Positions 1-5,757 are shown, counted from the stretch's first letter. The stretch: 5,873 nucleotides of DNA from an uncultured Fretibacterium sp. (GCA_937892105.1 CALAUZ010000232.1:1-5873), one strand, 5' to 3'. Notes: generated from the sequence alone by a model not told the origin. Program-made: numbers and translations.

Positions 1-783
1 GATGACTGACATTGCATCATCCCCTAAGAATTTGGCAACAATGTCATCTGTGTAGGAATCATCAATCTCCTGGATTATGGCTGGCCAAACAAAGAGGGAG
101 TATCCACTAATGTAAGTTGCTTTCTTTGCGAGTTGTAGTTTTTCGATTGATGCACCGGCAGGCACATCTTCCTTCTTGATGACAGCCTTTAAATTTGAGT
201 CTTCAATAGATAGAAGGTAATAGTTAGGAGTTTCGCCATCGATGTAAACGTTATATAATGCTCCAGGAGTAAGATTGTTCTCGAAATAATCACGATCTTC
301 TTCGTTAAAAAGATTATAGGAGGCTTCATACGCCAATAACGCACATGACTCATTGAGGCAAGAAGAATAATAAAGAACGTGAATTGTGGAACCGACTGAA
401 AACAGGGAAGTGATGTACTCAATAGCCAAATCAAGAGGAATAGGATTCCCCTTATCAAACACTAATTGAGGTAAAAGGATTCCAGCGTCAAAATAACCAA
501 ATTTAGGATGGGAGAACCCCTCGGTTATTATTCTTCCAAGATCGTCAACCTGAAGAACCTTAAGCTTAAATATGATGGGCTGGTCTATCTCCGATGTTTG
601 CTTATTCGTATTAGGCAACTCCGTCCTTGGGAAGATGGTATCCAATATCGTAATGCATTCATCGGATACTTTTGCATTCACGTTATTCTCAACTTCAAAT
701 CCGGCACGATGAAGTTCTTCAACTAGTTGATCCAATCCTACATGGTATTGACGTATCAGCTTGCTAAGTCGTAATTCAGCCAT
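1..783 (-). CDS. IF-2 N-terminal-like domain protein, C-terminus outside window
   Basis: The frame is open for 261 codons from ATG (783-781) to base 1, so the C-terminus is missing. Residues 1-50 (for example RLSKLIRQYHVGLDQL, then ENNVNAKVSDE) strongly resemble the small helical N-terminal domain of Bacteroidota translation factor IF-2 (pattern RLxK...NVG...VEFL...G...E.NPNAKIS.EQ). The protein cannot be IF-2: no GTPase motifs follow. From about residue 68 comes a mixed alpha/beta region that I do not recognise, with cysteines at 142 and 147 and many acidic residues. In Bacteroidota this domain also heads non-IF-2 proteins, where I would guess it binds nucleic acid or a ribosome-related partner. 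The gene is divergent from the CARF effector across 97 bp. The start is chosen because the domain begins at this Met. The domain call is fairly sure; the function is unknown. Confidence 0.85.
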   Translation of the reverse strand, partial: MAELRLSKLIRQYHVGLDQLVEELHRAGFEVENNVNAKVSDECITILDTIFPRTELPNTNKQTSEIDQPIIFKLKVLQVDDLGRIITEGFSHPKFGYFDAGILLPQLVFDKGNPIPLDLAIEYITSLFSVGSTIHVLYYSSCLNESCALLAYEASYNLFNEEDRDYFENNLTPGALYNVYIDGETPNYYLLSIEDSNLKAVIKKEDVPAGASIEKLQLAKKATYISGYSLFVWPAIIQEIDDSYTDDIVAKFLGDDAMSVI

Positions 784-817
784 GGCTATTTGTGATATAA
801 GATGCGTAAATATACAT
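776..817 (-). other. Possible 13-codon upstream ORF overlapping the IF-2-N gene start
   Basis: On the minus strand an AAGGAG (complement of 822-827) lies 4 nt before an ATG (817-815). This opens a 13-codon frame, MYIYASYITNSHG, whose TGA (778-776) lies just inside the start of the IF-2-N gene in another frame. The overlap would suit translational coupling. Against it, Bacteroidota rarely rely on Shine-Dalgarno sites, the spacing is short, and a weak -7-like box (TATATTTA, complement of 807-814) would place the transcript start downstream of this ORF. Confidence 0.2.
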
Positions 818-858
818 AAAACTCCTTTCTTTCTATTACTTTCTCAATGAAAAAATGT

Positions 859-866
859 TACATTTG
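859..866 (+). promoter_or_regulatory. Bacteroidota-type -7 promoter box of the CARF gene
   Basis: TACATTTG matches the TAnnTTTG consensus exactly. No clear TTTG -33 box is visible about 20 bp upstream (TATT at 834-837 is the best-spaced candidate). Only 14 bp separate the box from the ATG at 881, so the leader would be about 10 nt or less, close to leaderless. This supports the 881 start but rests on one motif. Confidence 0.5.
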
Positions 867-880
867 CGAAAAAACATATC

Positions 881-1396
881 ATGAGCCATATCCACATAGC
901 ACTAGTCGGTAATGAAACTTACCCTGTTTATTCTGTTATCCAGTTTCTAAATCCAGATAAAGTATACCTAATCTGCTCAGATGGTCCGAATGGTTCAATT
1001 AAAGAGGCTGAAACAGTATCAGAGAAGGTTAGTCTTCCTAAGCAACAGGTGACAATCTTTCCCGTAGCGCCGGCAGATTTCGATATTATATACAGACGCA
1101 TAGATGAACTGAGGATACTTTTCGACACAAATGATTATTTAACAATCAACATTACAGGCGGAACAAAATTTTGGGCACTTGCGCTATATAAAGCATTCGC
1201 TTCAAGACCCGATACGCAGTTCTATCTATTCAATCAGAACAATACTCTTTGGAATTTGGAGACAAACAAGAGTGTCCCTCTTGCCGGTCTTGGACTAGAC
1301 ACCATTATTTCCTTGTACGGCAATGATTCAACCACATTCCGCAATTTTAATGATTATACGGTTGACGATGAAAAATCGCTGGCGCAAATAGAATAA
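881..1396 (+). CDS. CARF domain protein, N-terminal half of a Card1-like effector
   Basis: The product has 171 residues. The first strand and loop, IHIALVGNETYPVYSV (residues 4-19), followed by DKVYLICSDG (26-35), form the Rossmann-like opening of CARF domains. INITGGTKFWALALYKAF (89-106) contains the TGGTK motif (92-96) that contributes to the cyclic oligoadenylate pocket. The remaining residues form the final CARF strands and the start of the linker, and the ORF ends at TAA 1394-1396 before any nuclease residue. If translated alone it could still bind ligand, acting as a sponge or as a sensor subunit for the downstream nuclease piece. No Cas10 or other cas gene is visible nearby. The start is supported by the position of the CARF first strand and by the -7 box just upstream. 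The domain call is firm; activity of this piece is unproven. Confidence 0.85.
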   Translation: MSHIHIALVGNETYPVYSVIQFLNPDKVYLICSDGPNGSIKEAETVSEKVSLPKQQVTIFPVAPADFDIIYRRIDELRILFDTNDYLTINITGGTKFWALALYKAFASRPDTQFYLFNQNNTLWNLETNKSVPLAGLGLDTIISLYGNDSTTFRNFNDYTVDDEKSLAQIE

Positions 1397-1429
1397 GCAC
1401 GAAGCTTCAATTTTAGGGCGTTCAATAAT

Positions 1430-2005
1430 TTGGCCGCTACCCCTTCTAAAGAAAATGCAGATGCGTTGAAGAATAAGCAGAGTGATATTTTTACCGATGA
1501 GGAGGGAAATCCCATCATGTGGATGAAGCCAGATAAGGTCGTCATTACATTTAAGAATAATGCGGGTGATTTGTTGAATGCTCAACTGTGCTCGCCGAAT
1601 GCGGTTTCCCTTATCTTCAATAGTGGATGGTTTGAGTATAAAGTCGCTAAGTTATTGAGCGGATGGTCAAAGGCAAAGGAAATGAGGCTGAACTGTATAT
1701 TCCCAATGAAGGCCGGTTTCCCTAAAAACGAAGTTGACATAATCATTAATACTGATGTCAAACCAGTCTTTGTTGAGTGCAAAACCTATGTTCACTCAGC
1801 CACGGACATAGATAAATTCGCTACAGTAGTCAGTAATTATGGAGGGGCGGCATGTAAAGCTGTTTTTATCACTGTTCAACCAATGAAGGATTTGCCAGCA
1901 ACAAAATGTAAAGAATCGGGTATTTCTGCCTTCTCACTTGAAAATAAAACAGTTGAGGAACTCTACGATTTCTTGGATTCCATTCTTTTGGAAAGTAATA
2001 AATGA
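1430..2005 (+). CDS. PD-(D/E)xK nuclease, C-terminal half of a Card1-like effector
   Basis: This piece has the DUF1887-type nuclease signature: GWFEYKVAKLLSGW (residues 66-79, with Glu69), KNEVDIIIN (99-107, Asp103) and KPVFVECKTY (111-120, Glu116 and Lys118). A downstream DIDKF...YGG segment is also typical of the family. It lies in the same frame as the CARF piece, and the frame is open from just after TAA 1396. The coordinates given use TTG 1430 as start, which is arbitrary. The first in-frame ATG is at 1517 and would still keep all the catalytic residues. No ribosome-binding site is convincing, so independent translation is doubtful. It ends 110 bp before the AAA+ gene. If made alone, the nuclease would lack its CARF sensor and could be inactive, constitutively active, or act together with the CARF piece. 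Confidence 0.75.
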   Translation: MAATPSKENADALKNKQSDIFTDEEGNPIMWMKPDKVVITFKNNAGDLLNAQLCSPNAVSLIFNSGWFEYKVAKLLSGWSKAKEMRLNCIFPMKAGFPKNEVDIIINTDVKPVFVECKTYVHSATDIDKFATVVSNYGGAACKAVFITVQPMKDLPATKCKESGISAFSLENKTVEELYDFLDSILLESNK

Positions 2006-2026
2006 CTTTATTATCACTTCAATAAT

Positions 2027-2054
2027 AGTCCCTGGCGAATAGTCGGGGACTTTT
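2027..2054 (+). terminator. Terminator-like hairpin after the CARF-nuclease gene
   Basis: AGTCCC (2027-2032) pairs with GGGACT (2046-2051) across a 13-nt loop, and the run TTTT (2051-2054) follows. It lies 21 bp after the nuclease stop codon and 61 bp before the AAA+ start. The stem is short, so efficiency is uncertain. It suggests that the AAA+ gene has its own promoter, although none with a good TAnnTTTG box is visible between the hairpin and 2116. Confidence 0.45.
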
Positions 2055-2115
2055 CGTGTAACAATTTATTATCATCGCAGTAAGAATCAGCATAGAGACT
2101 AAAGACATATATGCA

Positions 2116-3780
2116 ATGGTGAAGAAACCGTCAAATGATTCATGCACCGCGTCATTAACCAGAATACTGTCTGCAGTTAATGTACAGGGAATAGCAAACT
2201 TGAATACCGAAACTATAAATAATGATTTAGAGTATATAAATAGAATCTTACATACAAATCCACTCCAGTCAGTTCTTCTCGCTTGCATCCTAGAGTCATC
2301 GTTCACGCGCACGGGGACCACAGTAAAGCAGATATGCAACCTTCTGAAATGCTCAAATATTGAGTTTCTCAAATATAGTAATGAGCTTGACGCTTTAATA
2401 AAGCGTAAGATGATAAAGCAGAACATTACCCTTGGACCGTTTTCGGAGTCCAATGGGTACGTTGTTGCTCCCGAGGTCATCGAAGCTATTAAAATAGATG
2501 AGCCTTATGTGGAAGAGCCTAGCACGGGCCTTACGCCGGAAAAGCTCTTTGAACGTATAGCAAGACTATTCATTGAATGTGATAATAACCAGCTTCGGGT
2601 AGAAGAATTGAAGATATCACTAGAAGATCTGGTTCAGAACAACAGCCATCTGTCATTCTGCAAGGCGCTATCTGAATACGATTTCTCCACTTGCGAAAAT
2701 GTCGAGTTTCTCCTCTTCATGTCGCTATGCAACAATTATGTCAACCTGGGCTCCGATTTCGTCTCCAAAGACAGTATCCTATCGTTCATGGGAACCATGT
2801 CAAACCTTCGAACCACGTATGCATCTATAAGAAATGGACGATTGATGGTCCAGCAGAAGGGACTCGTAGAATTTGGTAATGACAGTGGACTGGCTGATAC
2901 TAATTCGTTTTACCTTACCGACCTGGCGAAAGAGAAGTTCTTCCGCGACTTTGATATTGAGTTAGACATCAGGAAAACAAGTCCTGATATTATCCGATGT
3001 GATTCCATTGTTGCCAGGACGCTATACTATAACGCACCGGAGTTTGAACAAATACAGCGATTGACAGACATTCTGGAAGATGGTCACTTTAAGGAAATAC
3101 AAAGCCGGCTTGAAGACGCCTCTATGAGAAAAGGCTTCAACTGTCTTTTCTATGGCGCCCCCGGAACCGGTAAAACAGAGACGGTTTTCCAGATTGCAAA
3201 GGGAAGCGGACGCGACGTTTTGCAAATCGACATCAGTAAGCTGAAAAGCAAATGGGTTGGAGATAGCGAGAAGGCTGTCCGGTCAATATTCAAATACTAT
3301 CAATGGTTGGTAGCGCATAGTAAGGTCGCCCCAATTTTGCTCTTTAACGAAGCTGATGGTATCTTTGGAGTCCGGGCTAAAATAGCTGAACGTTCCGTAG
3401 ATAAGATGAACAACTCTATTCAGAACATCATCCTGCAAGAAATGGAGAACATGGAAGGGATTCTGATAGCCACAACCAACATGATTGAGAACCTTGATTC
3501 AGCCTTCGAACGGAGATTCCTTTACAAAGTGGAGTTTACAGTACCCGAAGCTTCCGTCCGCTCAATAATATGGGAGGCAATGATGCCCTTTTTATCAGCC
3601 GAAGAAGCCGGCTATCTGGCGCAGCATTTTTCCCTGTCAGGTGGCCAGATAGAAAATGTCTCGAGAAAATGCGCAGTTGAATACATCCTGAGTGGGAAGA
3701 ATCCTGAACTGGCTGACATGGGAAAAATGTGTGAACTGGAGACCATTCAGGGGAAGAAAAGGCCTCGCATCGGATTCTAG
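2116..3780 (+). CDS. AAA+ family ATPase with N-terminal winged-helix-like domain
   Basis: The product has 554 residues. Residues 50-102 (SVLLACILESSF...SNELDALIKRKMI) look like a winged-helix segment, as found at the N-terminus of many Bacteroidota AAA+ proteins. Residues 140-330 are helical and unrecognised. The AAA+ module follows: Walker A GAPGTGKT (347-354), a pore-loop-like KSKWVGDSEK (377-386), Walker B ILLFNEADGIFG (407-418), sensor 1 IATTN (451-455), a double arginine ERRF (466-469) and a sensor-2-like SGGQIENV (508-515). The usual Walker B Asp is Asn411, while the catalytic Glu412 is kept; I recall this FNEAD variant in Bacteroidota relatives, so it need not mean inactivity. The closest general type is a hexameric remodelling or unfolding ATPase, and the substrate is unknown. 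ATG 2116 is the first in-frame ATG after an upstream stop (TAA 2059-2061). It converges with the sigma gene. Confidence 0.88.
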   Translation: MVKKPSNDSCTASLTRILSAVNVQGIANLNTETINNDLEYINRILHTNPLQSVLLACILESSFTRTGTTVKQICNLLKCSNIEFLKYSNELDALIKRKMIKQNITLGPFSESNGYVVAPEVIEAIKIDEPYVEEPSTGLTPEKLFERIARLFIECDNNQLRVEELKISLEDLVQNNSHLSFCKALSEYDFSTCENVEFLLFMSLCNNYVNLGSDFVSKDSILSFMGTMSNLRTTYASIRNGRLMVQQKGLVEFGNDSGLADTNSFYLTDLAKEKFFRDFDIELDIRKTSPDIIRCDSIVARTLYYNAPEFEQIQRLTDILEDGHFKEIQSRLEDASMRKGFNCLFYGAPGTGKTETVFQIAKGSGRDVLQIDISKLKSKWVGDSEKAVRSIFKYYQWLVAHSKVAPILLFNEADGIFGVRAKIAERSVDKMNNSIQNIILQEMENMEGILIATTNMIENLDSAFERRFLYKVEFTVPEASVRSIIWEAMMPFLSAEEAGYLAQHFSLSGGQIENVSRKCAVEYILSGKNPELADMGKMCELETIQGKKRPRIGF

Positions 3781-3803
3781 GATATTCCCAGCAGGACAAA
3801 AAA

Positions 3804-4550
3804 TTAGCCATTCGCTTCCGAACAGCCTTCAAAGAACGTCTCGTCTACGTCATTGTCTTGTTCCCATGGACTATCCGAGTCAAAGTATCGGTACGTCCAC
3901 TCGTCAATGTCCTGGTAGTGCCTTGCCATCAGTTCGGCTTTGAAGCGTTCCATAGCGCGGGATAGGGCAACCCGAAGCGCCACGTGCGTCATGTGCAGCT
4001 CTTGAGCCATCTCCTCGCCACTGAGCTTAAGGTCCCAGCGCATGTAAAGCAGTACCTGGTCCTTGTCGCTTAAGGCGTGGAAAGCCGACTGCCAACTTTC
4101 TTTCTGTAAGCGGTATTTGCGACGCTCTTCGAAGGAGAGGGCTTCATCATGAGCCGACCAGCACATGATGGTCAACTGATCCCGCTCTGAACGGCTGAGG
4201 CGGTCCAGCCCTCGCCGCAATACATCGTCATCTTCCGTGTCATAGTAGCCGCCATCAATAAGCCTTACCTGGCGCGCTTTCTGCTTCAGAAGGTCACATG
4301 CGACGTTGTGAGCTATCTGCCATAGCCAGCCAGCAAGGTTCCCTTTGGCCGGATTGAAGGTACATGCTCGTTCGCAGGCTTTCAGGTAGGCTTCCAACTC
4401 AAGGTCGGCGCATTCGTCGGAAGAGAGGATACCGCCACACTTACGGTTAACGTGGGTGATGGCTTCTTTCATCTCCTGGAGGTGTTCCGCCGCCAGATGT
4501 TTCATCTGGTCCGCAGTAAGGTTGTTGGTGGAGTCGAAGTTTTTCTTCAT
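3804..4550 (-). CDS. ECF-type RNA polymerase sigma factor (sigma-70 family)
   Basis: The product has 248 residues. Residues about 48-95 form sigma region 2, including FNPAKGNLAGWLWQIAHNVA (65-84) and DLLKQKAR (86-93), the segment that binds core polymerase and the -10 element. Residues about 156-205 form region 4 (HALSDKDQVLLYMRWDLKLS and a helix-turn-helix ending in ALRVALSRAMERFKAEL), which reads the -35 element. Regions 1.2 and 3 are absent, as in ECF factors. It is longer than the usual 180-200 residues because of a roughly 60-residue charged linker and an acidic C-terminal tail (211-248, rich in Asp, Glu, Tyr and Trp). No anti-sigma gene lies next to it; the 3' neighbour converges after 23 bp, so the tail might take a regulatory role (inference). 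Its GC content looks clearly higher than that of the CARF gene. The start is the ATG just before the conserved N-terminal helix. Confidence 0.88.
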   Translation of the reverse strand: MKKNFDSTNNLTADQMKHLAAEHLQEMKEAITHVNRKCGGILSSDECADLELEAYLKACERACTFNPAKGNLAGWLWQIAHNVACDLLKQKARQVRLIDGGYYDTEDDDVLRRGLDRLSRSERDQLTIMCWSAHDEALSFEERRKYRLQKESWQSAFHALSDKDQVLLYMRWDLKLSGEEMAQELHMTHVALRVALSRAMERFKAELMARHYQDIDEWTYRYFDSDSPWEQDNDVDETFFEGCSEANG

Positions 4551-4624
4551 GATGTTGTCGTTTAGGCGTTATTGGGTTGGCACCATGCCTTCCCTTTTCA
4601 TTAAATGTGTTCGGTTTGAAGCGG

Positions 4625-4645
4625 TGGTCACATAACCGGTGACCA
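4625..4645. promoter_or_regulatory. Perfect 7-bp inverted repeat upstream of the sigma gene, possible operator
   Basis: TGGTCAC (4625-4631) and GTGACCA (4639-4645) are perfect inverted arms around a 7-nt spacer, 75 bp upstream of the sigma ATG. The inner arm overlaps the end of a -7-like box for the sigma gene (complement of 4644-4651), a position that suits an operator near the transcription start. As RNA it could also form a hairpin. No regulator is identified. Confidence 0.35.
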
Positions 4646-4678
4646 ATAATAAAAAATAGCGTTGCTTCCAAACGGTTT

Positions 4679-4694
4679 TCTCAGTATCCTGAGA
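4679..4694. repeat. Short perfect hairpin in the divergent intergenic region
   Basis: TCTCAG (4679-4684) pairs with CTGAGA (4689-4694) around a TATC tetraloop; two more pairs, one a G-U, can extend the stem. Neither strand has a following T-run, so it is not a typical terminator. It may be part of a leader RNA or a protein-binding site, or may be chance. Confidence 0.3.
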
Positions 4695-4910
4695 GACGCT
4701 TAAATCGACTTGTCAAAGAGTAAAACGCTGACTGACATCAACGACGGCAAAGGTAAGGCTTTATTTTGTATCCGCAAATCCATATGCAGAATAATCATTC
4801 AGAAATCGGTTTTCCGACTATTTCTTCGATTTTTCCCATATTTTTCCTTTTCGTGGTGTAACAATAATGCCCCTACTGCGTTATTAAAGCAACAACAAAA
4901 CAACGAAACT

Positions 4911-5228
4911 ATGAATAACTACAACGCCTGCTATTACAGAGAAACCAAGAGTATAAAGCGTCAGAGCAAAGCCCTCGCAGACGAGCGCCTGGTATTTATG
5001 GACGGCAAACGTCTGGGAGACTTAGACATCGCCATTGAAGGTGGTGCCACTTTGCGGAAGGTGCGCCGAATCATTGAAAAACGCGTTAGCCAGAAGTACT
5101 GGAAGAGTGGTTATGCTAATGATGTTACCAACTATAGCCGGCATACAACACGACGGTATTTAACAAACCAGATGAAGAATATCTACGGTTATGTCCCTAC
5201 CGGTTTTGTTTATTGTTGCGCAGCTTAA
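4911..5228 (+). CDS. Hypothetical basic protein, first gene of a three-gene cassette
   Basis: The product has 105 residues, and I do not recognise a family. The first half is strongly basic (RETKSIKRQSK at residues 10-20, LRKVRRIIEKR at 48-58) and the centre holds VFMDGKRLGDLDIAIEGG (28-45). A Tyr/Arg/Asn-rich second half ends in YCCAA. It has no signal peptide or membrane segment. The basic charge would suit nucleic-acid binding, but no known motif supports that. ATG 4911 is preferred over a longer TTG-started form (from 4710) because the extension is T-rich and low in coding character and because the A-rich run before 4911 resembles Bacteroidota translation leaders. The next gene starts 11 bp after its stop, so co-transcription is likely. 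Confidence 0.65.
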   Translation: MNNYNACYYRETKSIKRQSKALADERLVFMDGKRLGDLDIAIEGGATLRKVRRIIEKRVSQKYWKSGYANDVTNYSRHTTRRYLTNQMKNIYGYVPTGFVYCCAA

Positions 5229-5239
5229 AGCCATTGAAT

Positions 5240-5608
5240 ATGAAAACAGTATACACAGAAAAAGAACTTCAGCAGGCCATGAAGGCCAATGAACAACGCA
5301 TCCTGATTAAGGGAAAACTGGCAGATAAAATCAGGTTGAGAAAGAAGGCTAAGAATGCCAGCAGAGTTGGACTGCTTTGCGCGGCTATTGCTGCAGCCGT
5401 AGCCGCTCCTCTAACAGGCGGAGCTTCAATTCCGATGGCAGGCGCAACACTTACCGGGTTAACGGCCGGATCTCTCACCATAAGTACTGCGGAACTGGCC
5501 ATTATATGCGGCTTCGCCTTGGGGATGACATCCCTCCTTAAAGGCTATGGAAAAGTGAAATTCAACCCTGATGGCAGCATCGAGATAGAAAAGGAATCGT
5601 CTTGTTAA
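5240..5608 (+). CDS. Small Ala/Gly-rich membrane protein, second gene of the cassette
   Basis: The product has 122 residues. A charged N-terminus (MKTVYTEKELQQAMKANEQR, 1-20) leads through ILIKGKLADK (21-30) into a basic stretch (RLRKKAKNASR, 32-42). An Ala/Gly-rich hydrophobic segment follows (about 43-75, with TGG and GAT turns reminiscent of a glycine zipper), then a second hydrophobic segment (about 82-101). It ends in a polar tail with KVKFNPDGSIEI (105-116). I recall similar small proteins of unknown function, beginning with a YTEKEL-type motif and ending with NPDG, in Bacteroidales genomes. No signal peptide is evident. Pore-forming or envelope roles are possible but unsupported. ATG 5240 is used; an upstream in-frame TTG (5213) overlaps the previous gene and is less likely. 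The last codons overlap the zinc-ribbon gene. Confidence 0.75.
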   Translation: MKTVYTEKELQQAMKANEQRILIKGKLADKIRLRKKAKNASRVGLLCAAIAAAVAAPLTGGASIPMAGATLTGLTAGSLTISTAELAIICGFALGMTSLLKGYGKVKFNPDGSIEIEKESSC

Positions 5609-5757
5609 CAGATGTTAAAAGAGTGAAATGCCATCGCTGTGGGCATTCTTTTCTCCATTTTAGAATGGAGGATAATGCTACGGTGAATCCATACCCTATG
5701 AACTGCCCAAAATGTGGGGCTGCGGTACGTGTACGTTTGATTAGAAAGATTTGTTGA
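5602..5757 (+). CDS. Small zinc-ribbon protein, third gene of the cassette
   Basis: The product has 51 residues with two CxxC knuckles, KCHRCGH (Cys10, Cys13) and NCPKCGA (Cys35, Cys38), separated by 21 residues; basic residues follow (VRVRLIRK). The layout is that of a zinc ribbon, like the small Com-type and MJ0042-type zinc proteins. Zinc binding is a strong inference; the partner is unknown. No ATG fits the frame, which opens at 5572, so the start is taken as TTG 5602, overlapping the membrane-protein stop by 7 nt; GTG 5623 is the alternative and would still keep all four cysteines. The overlap suggests translational coupling. Its TGA abuts the stop of the minus-strand gene that follows. 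Confidence 0.6.
   Translation: MLTDVKRVKCHRCGHSFLHFRMEDNATVNPYPMNCPKCGAAVRVRLIRKIC

Larger units (their letters stand above)
881..2005 (+). pseudogene. Card1/Can2-like CARF-nuclease gene interrupted by an in-frame TAA
   Basis: The frame that starts at ATG 881 runs to TGA 2003-2005 with a single internal stop, TAA at 1394-1396 (codon 172). Reading across it gives AQIE-stop-ARSFNFRAFNNLAAT, and the segment after the stop looks like the normal linker of these enzymes. Restored, the protein would have 374 residues, near the usual Card1 size: a CARF domain at about 1-150 and a PD-(D/E)xK nuclease at about 200-374, with candidate active-site residues Glu252, Asp286, Glu299 and Lys301. Known Card1/Can2 proteins bind cyclic oligoadenylates made by type III CRISPR Cas10 and then cleave DNA or RNA non-specifically. 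No frameshift or other decay is seen. The stop may be a recent nonsense mutation, a sequencing error, or a real split into two proteins. Recoding to Sec or Pyl is excluded because those use TGA and TAG. Confidence 0.82.
4551..4910. promoter_or_regulatory. Divergent intergenic region between the sigma gene and the small-gene cassette
   Basis: These 360 bp carry no convincing gene. They hold two inverted repeats (listed separately) and a T-rich tract at about 4829-4853. A -7-like TATTTTTC (4839-4846) lies on the plus strand, and a -7-like TATTATTG (complement of 4644-4651) with a TTTG 17 bp upstream (complement of 4669-4672) lies on the minus strand. An A-rich leader precedes the ATG at 4911, as is common in Bacteroidota. 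Promoter assignments here are tentative. The TTG-initiated extension of the 4911 gene back to 4710 is low-complexity and unlikely to be translated. Confidence 0.4.

Noticed and set aside
189..726. Alternative frames (minus 189-458, plus 508-726) over the first gene
   Set aside because: The minus frame running continuously from 783 to 1 carries a recognisable IF-2-N domain, so these are shadows.
1380..1430. Programmed frameshift or Sec/Pyl recoding joining the CARF and nuclease halves
   Set aside because: The halves are in the same frame, so no shift is needed, and the stop is TAA followed by G, which is neither a Sec (TGA) nor a Pyl (TAG) codon.
2019..2480. 153-codon minus-strand frame opposite the start of the AAA+ gene
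   Set aside because: It lies antisense to the clearly coding AAA+ frame and shows no domain; it is a shadow frame.
4679..4694. Rho-independent terminator
   Set aside because: The hairpin is good but no T-run follows on either strand.
4710..4910. Longer TTG-started form of the 105-residue protein
   Set aside because: The extra 67 residues are Phe/Ser-rich, come from T-rich DNA and read like untranslated leader; ATG 4911 follows a typical A-rich leader.
5269..5502. Ala-rich minus-strand frame opposite the membrane protein
   Set aside because: It is an antisense mirror of the Ala/Gly-rich coding sequence with no start signal.
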